From Nocardioides exalbidus (GTDB taxonomy: Bacteria > Actinomycetota > Actinomycetes > Propionibacteriales > Nocardioidaceae): 64,000 bases of DNA. Position 1 is the first letter of the stretch; the number at the start of each line of letters is the position of its first letter. Made by a program: the position numbers and the translations under genes. Below are positions 53,679 through 62,468 of the stretch, piece by piece. Location of the stretch: NCBI RefSeq assembly GCF_900105585.1, contig NZ_FNRT01000002.1, forward strand, positions 186,001 to 250,000, given 5' to 3'. The notes under the pieces are model-generated. The model was not told where the DNA came from and searched no databases. It worked only from the letters and a program-made list of their open reading frames with translations.

Positions 53679-54552
53679 CCGGTCCGACCGGACGGGTCAG
53701 CACCTCGCCGTAGGGCCAGCCGGGCGGCGCCTCGGTGGTGACCGTGACGATCTCGCACGAGCCGCGGTAGTCGATGACGTCGAGCGGGTCGCGGTAGCCG
53801 ACGAAGATGACGCGGTCGGCGGTGCCGTTGTCGCCCTGCGTCGGGTCGTCGCAGTGGATTCGGTCCTCGAAGCCGTCGGGCAGGACGTAGATGGTGTCGT
53901 TGCCCTGCTCGGCGAAGACCTTGTCGGCCCCGGGGCCGAGGAAGATCGTGTCGTCGCCCTCGTCGCCCTTGATCAGCCAGTCGTGGCCGGGACCGTCGAT
54001 CAGCACGTCGTTGCCGGGACCGCCCTGGATGGCGCCGTCGTCGCCGGGGCCGGCGTCGATGTAGTCGTCCCCGTCGTTGCCGACCTGCTTGTCGGACCCG
54101 TCGCCGCCGATGAGCCGGTCGTTGCCCGGCCCCCCGTTGAGGATGTCGTTGCCGGCCTCCCCGTAGGCGACGTCGTCGCCCACGTTGGAGGCGATGATGT
54201 CGTCGCCCTCGCCGCCGTAGAGGACGTCGTCGCCCTGGCCGCCGTCGACCTTGTCGTTGCCGAGGCCGCCCGCCACCCAGTCGTTGCCGGGCTGCGCGGT
54301 GATCCAGTCGTTGCCGTCGTCGCCGTAGACGATGTCGTTGCCGTTGCCGGCGAAGATCGTGTCGTCGCCGCTGCGACCGCGGACCTGGTCGTCGCCACCG
54401 ATGCTCATGATCCGGTTGGGCTTCTGGTTGCCGTTGATCACGTCGTTCTTCGTCGTGCCGCGCATCTCTCGGGCGGCAGCGGCGTGGGCGGGGGTCGCGC
54501 CGATCAGCAGCACAGCGAGCGCGAAGGCACATGCGCGAGCGGGGGAAGTCAC
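53641..54552 (-). CDS. Secreted RTX-type calcium-binding repeat protein
   Basis: A 303-residue exported protein. A Sec signal (VTSPARACAFALAVLLIGAT, cleavage near AHA) is followed by about 15 glycine/aspartate nonapeptide repeats between residues 30 and 230 (GGDDQVRG, GNGNDIVYGDDGNDWI, GGQGDDVLYGGEGDDI). These fold as a calcium-bound parallel beta-roll. A C-terminal domain follows with Cys residues (HCDDPTQG, GSCEIVT). The GTG at 54552 has AGGAGAA upstream; ATG at 54579 is an alternative. RTX proteins of Gram-negatives leave by type I secretion, but this one has a Sec signal. Surface or secreted adhesin or structural role is likely. Confidence 0.85.
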   Translation of the reverse strand: MTSPARACAFALAVLLIGATPAHAAAAREMRGTTKNDVINGNQKPNRIMSIGGDDQVRGRSGDDTIFAGNGNDIVYGDDGNDWITAQPGNDWVAGGLGNDKVDGGQGDDVLYGGEGDDIIASNVGDDVAYGEAGNDILNGGPGNDRLIGGDGSDKQVGNDGDDYIDAGPGDDGAIQGGPGNDVLIDGPGHDWLIKGDEGDDTIFLGPGADKVFAEQGNDTIYVLPDGFEDRIHCDDPTQGDNGTADRVIFVGYRDPLDVIDYRGSCEIVTVTTEAPPGWPYGEVLTRPVGPVMPRTAGTDLRR

Positions 54553-54643
54553 CGAGTTCTCCTCATCGTGGGACGTCATCAGGCTACGCGGATCCGTACC
54601 CCGTGGCTGCTGAACTGATGAACGTGACGTGACGTCATGTGGT

Positions 54644-55918
54644 TCACCCCACCGCGCGACGACCCAGGAGCCGGGGACGTCCCTGCCCGGCACGACGACG
54701 CCCGTGCGGGGTCGTGACGGTGGCCGGGAACACGGCGTCGGCGAGCCCGGACAGCCCCTGGACGAGCGCGGAGTCACCGACCTCGGCGAGCGGCAGCCCC
54801 GCCACGAGCGACCGGTCGACACCAGTGCGGTCCTCGGGGAGGAAGTGGAGCCCGGAGACCCTGCTGAACCCCTCGACCATGCCGGCGATCTCCTTCTCCG
54901 ACCACCCGATCGAGCCCCGCATCCGGTTGACCACGACCCGCACCGGTGCCGCGGTGCCGCGCTCGCGGAGCTCGACCAGCCCACGGGCCAGCCGGGTGAG
55001 GCCGACCGGGTCCGCCGAGCCGACGACCACCACCTCGTCCGCCTGGTCGAGCGCGGCCAGGGTGAGCGAGTTGCGACCCGGCCGGCCCCCGAAGTCGGCA
55101 GCCGTGTCGTCCTCGAGCGAGAACCCGGTGTCGACCACGACCTCGCCCCGCCCGCGAGCCCGGTCGAGCAGCTGGTCGGCCTGCGCGGAGCGGACCTCTC
55201 GCCAGCGGTCGGCACGCGGCAGGCCGGTGACGACGGCGAGGTGCTCGCCGACACCGCGGCACACCGACGCGAACCGCTCGTCGAGCTGGCCGGACGCGGC
55301 CAGGCGCGAGGCGGAGAGCAGCCCCGAGACCTCGTCGAGGATCCCCAGCTGCTGGGCCACCGAACCGCCGTAGGGGTCGAGGTCGGCGAGCACCACGTCC
55401 GTCCCGCGCCGGGCGACCTCGGCGGCGAGGTTGGTGGCGACGGTCGTCCGACCCGGGGCTCCCGCCGGACCCCACACCGCCACGAGCCGCCCGCCACCCG
55501 GGGCGTCGTCGGGCTCGGCCGGGACCGGGGCTGCTGCGCGCTCGCGGACGCGGGTGTCGGCGACGTCCTCCACCGTGGTGACGACGTCGGGGATCGTGGC
55601 GAGCTCACCGGCACCGACCACGGCGCCGATGCCGAGGCGCTGGGCGTGCTCGGCGACGTCGAGGTCGGCCGACCGTGCCGAGGTCACCGCGACGGGGCGT
55701 ACGGCGTGGCGGCGCAGGTGGACGATGCTCGCGGGGTCGAGACCCGGCGCGTCGAGCGCGATGACGGCGACGTCCGCCTGGCCGCTGGTCACCGAGGCGA
55801 GGAGGTCGTCGACGTCGACGCAGCGCTTGAGGACGACGACGCCCGGGTGGGCCTCGAGGGCGGCGAGGGCGGGCGACTCCCACGCCTCGCCTGCCGCGAG
55901 GACGAGCACGCAGATCAC
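54644..55918 (-). CDS. CpaE/TadZ-like MinD-family ATPase of the Tad system
   Basis: A 424-residue cytoplasmic protein that probably localises or organises the Tad pilus machine. The N-terminal 130 residues look like a receiver-type domain without a clear phosphorylation Asp. The C-terminal part is MinD/ParA-like: GPAGAPGRTTVATNLAAEV, LADLDPYGGSVAQQLGI, VVVDTGFSLEDD and RMRGSIGWSEKEI. The deviant Walker A lysine position is Arg157 (GRTT), so ATP hydrolysis may be reduced. It begins at GTG (55918), 4 bases after the CpaB-like stop. The main Tad locus is about 26 kb away. Confidence 0.85.
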   Translation of the reverse strand: MICVLVLAAGEAWESPALAALEAHPGVVVLKRCVDVDDLLASVTSGQADVAVIALDAPGLDPASIVHLRRHAVRPVAVTSARSADLDVAEHAQRLGIGAVVGAGELATIPDVVTTVEDVADTRVRERAAAPVPAEPDDAPGGGRLVAVWGPAGAPGRTTVATNLAAEVARRGTDVVLADLDPYGGSVAQQLGILDEVSGLLSASRLAASGQLDERFASVCRGVGEHLAVVTGLPRADRWREVRSAQADQLLDRARGRGEVVVDTGFSLEDDTAADFGGRPGRNSLTLAALDQADEVVVVGSADPVGLTRLARGLVELRERGTAAPVRVVVNRMRGSIGWSEKEIAGMVEGFSRVSGLHFLPEDRTGVDRSLVAGLPLAEVGDSALVQGLSGLADAVFPATVTTPHGRRRAGQGRPRLLGRRAVG

Positions 55919-55922
55919 GGCC

Positions 55923-56612
55923 TCAGCCCCGACCGACGACGCGGACGCGGTTGTCGCCGCTGGCGGCCAGCACGAGGCCGAGCTGCTCCTCGTCGGACTG
56001 CGGGACGGCGAGCACGAGCTGCCGGGTGGTGGCAGCAGCGAAGGTGTCGGAGACCAGGGGCGCGTCGAGGACGGCGATGTCGTCGAGCACCAGCTCCGCC
56101 GCGGGGCGCGACCCGCGCCCGCCGGCGATCCGGTCGTCGACCACCCACACGTCGACGCGCGAGCCCCGGGTGAGGTCGGTGGGGACGTGCTCGGTGGCCA
56201 CCGAGATGGACAGGGAGACGGTGTCGTCGTCACCGGCCTCACCCAGGGCAGCGGCCGGCACCAGCTCACCGGCCGCGAGCGGCCGGGTCAGCGTCAGCGC
56301 CGCGGGCAGCTCCTCGTCGACGGGGAGGTAGCGGTCGTGGTCGGCGCTGTCGCCGAAGCGGACGCTGGTCGCCCGGAGGTCGTCGGCCGTGATCGTCTGC
56401 CCGACGACCAGGTCGGACGAGGCGGACCACACCGGGGTCATGTCGTCGGCCGACGACAGGATGCGCGCACCGGCCACCACCGAGCCGGTCACGAGCACGA
56501 TGCCGACCCACAGGCGTGGGTCGCGCCAGCCGGGCGAGCGGGTGCGGACGGCGGCGGGCACGTCGACCTCGCGCGCGGGACGGGACGGGATCCGAGACAC
56601 GCGGGACATCAT
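55923..56612 (-). CDS. CpaB/RcpC-like SAF-domain protein of the Tad system
   Basis: A 229-residue membrane-anchored protein with one N-terminal helix (about 34-52, WVGIVLVTGSVVAGARIL) and an SAF domain (about 65-130, ASSDLVVGQTITADDLRATS, TRPLAAGELVPAAAL). The C-terminal part (SLSISVATEHVPTDLTRGSR, VDVWVV) matches the RcpC/CpaB continuation. In Tad systems such proteins assist pilus export in the envelope. It overlaps into a two-gene unit with the CpaE-like ATPase, and both seem to complement the tadA-tadG genes elsewhere in the window. Confidence 0.84.
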   Translation of the reverse strand: MMSRVSRIPSRPAREVDVPAAVRTRSPGWRDPRLWVGIVLVTGSVVAGARILSSADDMTPVWSASSDLVVGQTITADDLRATSVRFGDSADHDRYLPVDEELPAALTLTRPLAAGELVPAAALGEAGDDDTVSLSISVATEHVPTDLTRGSRVDVWVVDDRIAGGRGSRPAAELVLDDIAVLDAPLVSDTFAAATTRQLVLAVPQSDEEQLGLVLAASGDNRVRVVGRG

Positions 56613-56717
56613 TGCCCGTCAGGGCCGAGTTGACACCTGCTTCTCCACAGGGGTCCTCCTCCACAGGGCCGGACCCGGGTGACGGCGCGGCACCTGCGTC
56701 GGTGGCACGATTGGGCC

Positions 56718-56957
56718 ATGGCCGACGACCCCCGCTTCCTGACGCTCACCGACGTCGCCGAGGTTCTCAACACCTCGAGCGCGCAGGTCTACGCGCTGGT
56801 CCGTCGCGGCGACCTGCCTGCCATCAAGATCGGGGGGCGTGGCCAGTGGCGCGTCGAGCGCTCGCAGCTGGAGGACTTCATCCAGCGGATGTACGCCGAC
56901 ACCAAGGCCTTCGTCGACCAGCACCCGTTCGTCGAGGCCGACGTCGAGAGCGACTGA
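56718..56957 (+). CDS. Small excisionase/MerR-type helix-turn-helix protein (BldC-like)
   Basis: A 79-residue DNA-binding protein made of little more than one winged HTH: FLTLTDVAEVLNTSSAQVYA, LVRRGDLPAIKIGGRGQWRV, then ERSQLEDFIQRMYADTKAFV. This is the pattern of the HTH_17/excisionase and BldC-like developmental regulators. The ATG at 56718 starts the domain; longer readings add nothing. It is divergent from the cpaB-like gene with 105 bases between and convergent with htrA. A local regulator of the pilus genes is possible, with no direct evidence. Confidence 0.85.
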   Translation: MADDPRFLTLTDVAEVLNTSSAQVYALVRRGDLPAIKIGGRGQWRVERSQLEDFIQRMYADTKAFVDQHPFVEADVESD

Positions 56958-56978
56958 CGCCGGTCCCGCGGAGTCGGC

Positions 56979-58562
56979 TCAGCCGACCTTGCCGTCGAGC
57001 TCGACCTCGACGACGCGCTCCTCGCCGCCGCGCAGCACCGACATCTCGACGACCTCGCCGGGCAGGTGGGTCCGGATCGCGACGATGAGGGCGATGCCGT
57101 CCTGCACCGGCTGGTCGTCGACCGCCACGATCACGTCGTCGGCCTCGAGCCCGGCCCGCGCGGCAGGCGTGTCCGCCTGGACCTCGGTGATGGTCGCGCC
57201 CACCGAGTCGGCCTGGCCGCCGGTCTGCACCTGGGCGCCGATCACGGGGTAGCGCGCCTCGCCCGTCCTGAGGATCTGGTCGACGGTGGTGCGGACCTGC
57301 TCGATCGGGATCGCGAAGCCGACGCCGATGTTGCCCGACTCGGCGGTCGCGCCGCCCGTGGTGGCGATCGCGGAGTTCACGCCGACGACCTCCCCGGCGA
57401 GGTTGACCAGCGGACCACCGGAGTTGCCGGGGTTGATCGCGGCGTCGGTCTGGACGGCGTTGATGTAGGAGGAGTCGTCGTCGGACTCACCGGAGGTGGT
57501 GACCGGCCTGTTGAGGGCGCTGACGATGCCCGAGGTGACCGTCTGGCTGAGGCCCAGCGGAGCGCCGAACGCGACGACCGGGTCACCGACGTGCAGCACC
57601 TGCGAGGCGCCGAGCGCGGCGGGCTCGAGGTCACCGGCGTCCGTGACGGCCAGGACGGCGAGGTCGTAGACCGAGCTGCGTCCCACGATGGTCGCCTCGT
57701 GGCGGGTGCCGGCCTGGTCGATCACCACGATCGGCCCGTCGTCGGAGGCGGCGGAGGCCACGACGTGGTTGTTGGTGACGACGTGCCCGTCGCGGTCGAG
57801 CACGAAGCCCGACCCGGTGGCGCCGGCGGCCTGGCCGTCGAACTCGGCCACGATCTGCACCGTGCTCGGCAGGAGCGCCTGGGCGACGGCTGCCACGGAG
57901 CCGTTGTCGGCCTCGAGCGGTGCCGCCGTCTGGGTGCGTACGCCGCCGAGGCCGCTGCTGTTGGTGCCGCGCTGCGACGCGAGCTCGTCCTGCAGCGCTC
58001 CCCCGGCCAGGCCGCCGAGCACGCCGACGACGAGCGCCACCGACGCCACCGCGGGCCACAGCCAGAGCGGGGTCCTGCGGGGCACGGGCTGGGCGTAGGC
58101 GGGACGAGGCGGGTACGGGCCGGGGCCGAACCAGCCCGGGCCACCCGGACCCTGGGGCGGCGGCGGGCCGAACGGTCCCTGCGGGCCCTGGACCGGCATC
58201 GGGGTCGTCGGGTGCGGCTGCACCTGCTGGGGCTGCGTGGGCTCCTCGCCGAAGCGGGCTGCGTACGGCGGCGGGCCGGCGAGCATCGCGTCGTCGGCGG
58301 GCTCCGGGTCGTCGGCACCGGGATCAGCACCGGGATCAGCACTGGCGACCGTCTCCGGGCCGGACCCGTAGGCCTGCCCCTGCGGCTGGGCGGCAGGCTC
58401 GGGCGCAGGCTCGGGCTCCGCGACGGAATCGGTCGTCAGGTCGGGTGCCGGCTCGTGGGCAGGCTCAGGCGCGGGCTCGGCGGGCCGCCAGCCGGCGAGC
58501 GGCTGGGTGGGCTCGTCCGCCGGGAGGTCGCTCTGCTCGTCTGGCCTGTGCTCGTCGGTCAC
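56979..58562 (-). CDS. htrA: HtrA-type serine protease with PDZ domain
   Basis: Membrane-anchored protease that degrades or refolds damaged envelope proteins. The 527-residue chain has a long Pro/Glu/Ala-rich cytoplasmic region (about 1-160), one membrane helix (about 166-188), a trypsin-like domain with the catalytic triad H266 (VVTNNHVVA), D300 (YDLAVLAV) and S381 (INPGNSGGPLV), and a PDZ domain (about 430-520, VQTGGQADSVGATITEVQAD, then GLEADDVIVAVDDQPV). It overlaps the anti-sigma gene by 4 bases, giving the mycobacterial order sigE-rseA-htrA. A tatB gene, next in that order in relatives, is not present. Confidence 0.95.
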   Translation of the reverse strand: MTDEHRPDEQSDLPADEPTQPLAGWRPAEPAPEPAHEPAPDLTTDSVAEPEPAPEPAAQPQGQAYGSGPETVASADPGADPGADDPEPADDAMLAGPPPYAARFGEEPTQPQQVQPHPTTPMPVQGPQGPFGPPPPQGPGGPGWFGPGPYPPRPAYAQPVPRRTPLWLWPAVASVALVVGVLGGLAGGALQDELASQRGTNSSGLGGVRTQTAAPLEADNGSVAAVAQALLPSTVQIVAEFDGQAAGATGSGFVLDRDGHVVTNNHVVASAASDDGPIVVIDQAGTRHEATIVGRSSVYDLAVLAVTDAGDLEPAALGASQVLHVGDPVVAFGAPLGLSQTVTSGIVSALNRPVTTSGESDDDSSYINAVQTDAAINPGNSGGPLVNLAGEVVGVNSAIATTGGATAESGNIGVGFAIPIEQVRTTVDQILRTGEARYPVIGAQVQTGGQADSVGATITEVQADTPAARAGLEADDVIVAVDDQPVQDGIALIVAIRTHLPGEVVEMSVLRGGEERVVEVELDGKVG

Positions 58563-59089
58563 GGAGCAATCTTCTCCCGAAACGCCACCAGCTGCTCAGC
58601 CAGGGGCGTCCGGGAGGGTGAGGCCGGGCGGCGCGCGGACCGGTCCTCCACGTTGATCGCGGGCGCGATCGGGCCGACGGGGCGGCTCAGGTCGGTGGCC
58701 GGCGGGCGGGGCTCGACCCGCGGGGAGCCCGCGACGCCGAGGGCCAGGACGCCGACGACACAGGCGCTCGCAGCGCCACCGCCGATCGCGACCAGGCCAC
58801 GCCGGGCACGATGCTGGCTCGTCGGGAACTGGGGGGCCGCCAGCGCGGAGCCGGCGCCGGGCTGGCTCGAGGGGCACTGGCCGAGCAGCGCCGACTTCAG
58901 GTCGTGGGACGGCTGCGACTCGCACGCGCCGAACGAGAGCTGCGCGAGCTGGGTCTTCACCCAGCCCTCCTCCTCGACGAGGTCGCGGCAGGCGTGGCAG
59001 GCGTGGACGTGGTTCCAGCAGCGCTCCTCCTCCTCCGGCGCGAGCCGGCCGTCGAGGAGTGCGCTGACGCGGGATCCGAGGTGGCTCAT
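58559..59089 (-). CDS. rseA: ZAS-type anti-sigma factor (RseA-like)
   Basis: Single-pass membrane protein that holds the adjacent sigma factor inactive. The 176-residue chain has a zinc anti-sigma motif H27-x3-C31-x2-C34 (NHVHACHAC) in its cytoplasmic part and a membrane helix at about 98-121. The extracytoplasmic tail (TDLSRPVGPIAPAINVEDRS) is disordered-looking. The ATG shares one base with the sigma-factor stop, so expression is tightly coupled, and its end overlaps htrA by 4 bases. Additional cysteines (C56, C72) are present. Confidence 0.92.
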   Translation of the reverse strand: MSHLGSRVSALLDGRLAPEEEERCWNHVHACHACRDLVEEEGWVKTQLAQLSFGACESQPSHDLKSALLGQCPSSQPGAGSALAAPQFPTSQHRARRGLVAIGGGAASACVVGVLALGVAGSPRVEPRPPATDLSRPVGPIAPAINVEDRSARRPASPSRTPLAEQLVAFREKIAP

Positions 59090-59673
59090 CAGGACACCGC
59101 TCCCCGGTAGCGCTCGCTGCCGGCGACCGGCTCCCGGTGCGCGAGGGCCTTGCGGAGCATCGTGCGACCGCGGTGGATGCGGGAGCGTACGGTGCCGAGC
59201 TTGGCACCCATGATCTCGGCGATCTCCTCGTAGCTCAGGCCCTCGACGTCACATAGCACCACGGCCGCGCGGAAGTCGGGCGGGAGCGTGGCGAGGGCGG
59301 TCTCGATGTCGTCGTCGAAGGTCTGCTCGGCCACCGCGAGCTCGGGCGCCGGCGCCGGGCTGGTCAGCCGGGCGGCGCGCTCGTCGGAGAGCGGGTCGAA
59401 GCGGATCCGCTGCTTGCGACGGGCGCCGTCGAGGAACAGGTTGGTCGTGATCCGGTGGAGCCAGCCCTCGAAGGTGCCGGGCGTGTAGGTGTCGAGGGAG
59501 CGGAACACCCGGACGAAGACCTCCTGGGTGAGGTCCTCGGCGTCGGGTCGGTTGCCGGTGAGCCGGTAGGCCAGGCGAAAGACGCGGTCGGAGTGCTGCT
59601 CGACGACCTCGTCCCACGTCGGGACGGCGGCGGGCCCTGCGGCGTCCACCCGGGTGTCGACCTGCTCGCCCAC
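59089..59673 (-). CDS. sigE: ECF sigma factor SigE (envelope stress)
   Basis: A 194-residue ECF sigma factor of the mycobacterial SigE type. Region 2 (about 20-90: [39 protein letters not shown], then [20 protein letters not shown]) and region 4 (about 125-180: [37 protein letters not shown]) are complete. The GTG at 59671-59673 has AGGGAGA upstream. The operon sigE-rseA-htrA and the divergent methyltransferase match the Mycobacterium arrangement around sigE. A candidate self-recognised promoter lies upstream. Confidence 0.95.
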   Translation of the reverse strand: MGEQVDTRVDAAGPAAVPTWDEVVEQHSDRVFRLAYRLTGNRPDAEDLTQEVFVRVFRSLDTYTPGTFEGWLHRITTNLFLDGARRKQRIRFDPLSDERAARLTSPAPAPELAVAEQTFDDDIETALATLPPDFRAAVVLCDVEGLSYEEIAEIMGAKLGTVRSRIHRGRTMLRKALAHREPVAGSERYRGAVS

Positions 59674-59733
59674 GGAGTCTCCCTGACTCGTCTTCCTCGA
59701 CCGCAGCTGCAACGGTTCGCTGTCCTTCCTGAC

Positions 59734-59758
59734 GCTAGGTAGCGCGCCTGAGAGTTCC
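59734..59758 (-). promoter_or_regulatory. Candidate ECF-type promoter of sigE
   Basis: On the sigE strand GGAACT (59758-59753) and CGTC (59734-59731 read as the -10) are separated by 18 bases, 60-85 bases before the GTG. The GGAAC-type -35 is typical for ECF sigma factors, so sigE may be autoregulated. The -10 match is only partial. Confidence 0.35.
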
Positions 59759-59865
59759 CTGTGAACCCCATGCGCTCCGCCCAAGAAACCGGCGTCGGGC
59801 GGGTGCCCGCTGAGCAGTCCAACGAGCGAGGTGGCGCCAGTGTTCCCCGCGATAGAGTCGCGCTC

Positions 59866-60525
59866 GTGCCCACCACCACGCCGATCAAGCCCGCGAGCTG
59901 GTCCTACGCCGAGTCGTTCGTGGCCGAGGACGAGATCCTCGCCGCAGCCCGCAGCCGTGCCGAGGAGGTCGGCGTCACGCCGATCGGGTCGGGCGGTGGT
60001 GCGGCGCTCCGCTTCCTCGCATCCGTGCTCGACGCGCGCGCGGTGGTCGAGATCGGCACCGGGACGGGCGTCTCCGGCCTGTGGCTGCTGCGCGGCATGC
60101 GCGCCGACGGCGTGCTGACGACCGTCGACATCGAGGCCGAGCACCAGCGCCTCGCGAAGGAGACGTTCACCGAGGCCGGCATCCCTCCCAACCGCGCCCG
60201 CACGATCGCCGGCGCCGGGCTCGACGTGCTGCCGCGCCTGACCGACGGTCACTACGACCTCGTGTTCTGCGACGGCGACAAGCGCGAGTACGCCGCCTAC
60301 CTCAAGGAGGCGCTGCGGCTGCTGCGCCCCGGCGGCGTGGTGGTCTTCGACAACGCGCTCTGGCACGACCGGGTCGCCGACCCGGCCCAGCGCGACGAGG
60401 AGACCGTCACCATCCGCGACCTCGGCCGCGCGATCCTCGAGCACGACGCCCTCGTGCCGGTCCTGCTCCCCGTCGGCGACGGCCTGCTGGCCGCCAAGAA
60501 GGAGTGGGCGCCCGAGGAGGCCTGA
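59866..60525 (+). CDS. O-methyltransferase (family 3, SAM-dependent)
   Basis: A 219-residue SAM-dependent methyltransferase of the catechol-O-methyltransferase-like family. The SAM motif [39 protein letters not shown] (motif with the ribose-binding acid), [20 protein letters not shown] and [18 protein letters not shown] are all present. The start is GTG; a GATAGAGT element just upstream suggests a leaderless or near-leaderless transcript. The gene is divergent from sigE, as Rv1220c is from sigE in Mycobacterium. The substrate is unknown. Confidence 0.93.
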   Translation: MPTTTPIKPASWSYAESFVAEDEILAAARSRAEEVGVTPIGSGGGAALRFLASVLDARAVVEIGTGTGVSGLWLLRGMRADGVLTTVDIEAEHQRLAKETFTEAGIPPNRARTIAGAGLDVLPRLTDGHYDLVFCDGDKREYAAYLKEALRLLRPGGVVVFDNALWHDRVADPAQRDEETVTIRDLGRAILEHDALVPVLLPVGDGLLAAKKEWAPEEA

Positions 60526-60545
60526 CCCCGCGCCTGGCGTCGCTC

Positions 60546-60626
60546 CACCATGGGATGTCGCCGAACCCGCACTTCCCTCATGCAGTTGACCGTGGGAAGT
60601 GTGGTGCTCCCCGACATCCCATGGTG
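60546..60626. terminator. Nested inverted repeat between convergent methyltransferase and pepA genes
   Basis: Outer arms CACCATGGGATGTCG (60546-60560) and CGACATCCCATGGTG (60612-60626), a perfect 15-base pair. Inside, CCGCACTTCCC (60567-60577) pairs with GGGAAGTGTGG (60594-60604) with one G-T wobble. It occupies the middle of the 150-base convergent space and has no T-run. Probably a bidirectional terminator of the same general design as those at 12893 and 36316. Confidence 0.7.
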
Positions 60627-60675
60627 AAGCATCGGGAGCGGGTCGCCGCCCGGACGGCGGGTCCCGGCCTCAGCC

Positions 60676-62205
60676 TCAGGCGATGCCGGCCAACGGGTCG
60701 TCGGAGCCGAGCCAGGCGAGCAGGAGCCGCGGACCCCAGCCGCTGGGGCCGGCCGTCCACTCGTTGCGGTCGGCCGGAGACTCGGCCGCCGAGGCGAAGT
60801 CGATGTGCGCCCACGGGACGTCACCGGCGAAGTGCTGGAGGAACAGCGCCGCGGTGATCGCGCCCGCGCCGCCGGCTGCGTTGTCGCCATCGGCGATGCG
60901 TGAGGACACCTTCTCCTCGTAGTCGGCGACCAGGGGCATCCGCCAGACGAGCTCACCGGAGGACGACGCAGCGGCCTCGACCTGCTCGGCAAGCGCCTCG
61001 TGGTTGGCGAAGAAGCCGCCGGTCCACTGGCCCAGCGACACCTTCATCGCCCCGGTGAGGGTGGCGATGTCGAGGATCGCGGCGGGCCCGATCTCGGACA
61101 CGGCGTAGGCCATGGCGTCGGCGAGGACGAGGCGGCCCTCGGCGTCGGTGTTGTTGACCTCGGAGGTGCGACCCCCGAAGTGGGTGATCACGTCGCCGGG
61201 TCGCATAGCGGAGCCGCTCACGGAGTTCTCCGCGGCGGGCACGAGCCCGACCACGCGCACCGGGCAGTCGACGTCGCGCAGAGCCGCCATCGCCGCGATC
61301 ACGGCGCCACCGCCGCTCATGTCGCGCTTCATCGTCAGCATGCCCTCGCTGGGCTTGATGTCGAGGCCGCCGCTGTCGAAGGTGATGCCCTTGCCGACGA
61401 GCACGACGGTCGGCACCTTCTTGGAGGCGCCCTTCGGCGTGTAGTCCATCCGGATCAGCCGCGGCTCGTTGACCGAGCCGCCGCCGACGGCCAGGATCCC
61501 GCCGAACCCCTCGGCGCGGAGTCGCTCCGCGTCCCAGACGGTGACGTCGAGGCCCGCGGCCTCGCCGACCTCCACTGCCTGGTCGGCCAGCCACGCGGGC
61601 GTCTTGAGGTTGGCCGGGACCGTGGCGAGCGCCCGGGAGCGCCAGCCGGCCCCGCCGAGCGCGATGGCCCGGGCGAGCGCGTCGTCGGCCGCGCCGTCGT
61701 CGCTGACGTCGGCGAGCACGATGCGCGCGACCGGGTGCTCCTTCGGTCCGTTCGAGCGCCAGTGGAAGGAGAACGAGCCGAGCATCGCCCCGACGACGAA
61801 GGCGGCGAGGCCCTCGTCGGGTGCGATGGCGGCGATCGAGGTGACGACGCTGACCCGGTCCTTCGCGGCCCGGGCGACGGCTGCGCCCGCACGCCGGAAG
61901 TCGGTCACGGTGGCGTCGCCCACGCCGACGAGGAGCACCAGGCTCACGTCGTCGTCAGCCGCCGACACCGGGACGGTGGTCACCTCACCGGTGCGACCGG
62001 TCGCTCGGGCGGCCTCGACCGCCGCGAGCAGGTCGGTCCCGAGCGCCTCGGACGCCTCGTCGGCGCCGGGGCCGAGCAGCGGCCCGTCGTCGCCCGGCAG
62101 GACCGGGAACGCCCAGACCTCCGCGCCGCCGACCTGGTGGGGCAGCGCGGGAGAGAGCGCGAACTCGGGAGGTGAGACCTGGGTCGGCAGCTGTGCGATG
62201 GCCAC
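60676..62205 (-). CDS. pepA: Leucyl aminopeptidase (cytosol aminopeptidase, M17)
   Basis: Removes N-terminal amino acids from peptides; a hexameric dizinc enzyme. The 509-residue protein has the M17 C-terminal catalytic domain with VVLVGKGITFDSGGLDIKPS (Lys and Asp ligands), MKRDMSGGGAV (Lys and Asp), and the signature NNTDAEGRLVLADAMAYA that carries the last metal and catalytic residues. The N-terminal macro-like domain (about 1-190) precedes it. The start is GTG at 62205, two bases after the DUF3117 stop, so the genes are co-transcribed. Confidence 0.96.
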   Translation of the reverse strand: MAIAQLPTQVSPPEFALSPALPHQVGGAEVWAFPVLPGDDGPLLGPGADEASEALGTDLLAAVEAARATGRTGEVTTVPVSAADDDVSLVLLVGVGDATVTDFRRAGAAVARAAKDRVSVVTSIAAIAPDEGLAAFVVGAMLGSFSFHWRSNGPKEHPVARIVLADVSDDGAADDALARAIALGGAGWRSRALATVPANLKTPAWLADQAVEVGEAAGLDVTVWDAERLRAEGFGGILAVGGGSVNEPRLIRMDYTPKGASKKVPTVVLVGKGITFDSGGLDIKPSEGMLTMKRDMSGGGAVIAAMAALRDVDCPVRVVGLVPAAENSVSGSAMRPGDVITHFGGRTSEVNNTDAEGRLVLADAMAYAVSEIGPAAILDIATLTGAMKVSLGQWTGGFFANHEALAEQVEAAASSSGELVWRMPLVADYEEKVSSRIADGDNAAGGAGAITAALFLQHFAGDVPWAHIDFASAAESPADRNEWTAGPSGWGPRLLLAWLGSDDPLAGIA

Positions 62206-62207
62206 GA

Positions 62208-62375
62208 TCAGCCGACGACGTCCTTGAGGGCGTCTCCGAGAGCCGTCGCCTCATCGGCGTTCAGCTCGACCACCAGGCGCCCACCACCCTCGAGCGGGAC
62301 GCGCATCACGATGCCGCGGCCCTCCTTGGTCACCTCGAGCGGTCCGTCGCCCGTGCGGGGCTTCATGGCGGCCAT
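62208..62375 (-). CDS. DUF3117 family small protein
   Basis: A 55-residue protein beginning MAAMKPRTGDGPLEVTKEGR and continuing with VMRVPLEGGGRLVVELNADE, the DUF3117 pattern found in nearly all actinobacteria. It is small enough to be missed by length cut-offs. It lies two bases before pepA and probably shares its transcript; in other actinobacteria it also sits near metabolic or housekeeping genes. Function unknown. Confidence 0.92.
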   Translation of the reverse strand: MAAMKPRTGDGPLEVTKEGRGIVMRVPLEGGGRLVVELNADEATALGDALKDVVG

Positions 62376-62468
62376 CGGCGCACCTCTTCCTGTTCAGCCA
62401 TCGGTTCGGGATGGAGGCTCTTCACATGCGAATCGAGGCGGCTGGATGTCGCTGGCCGCCCCGATCGG

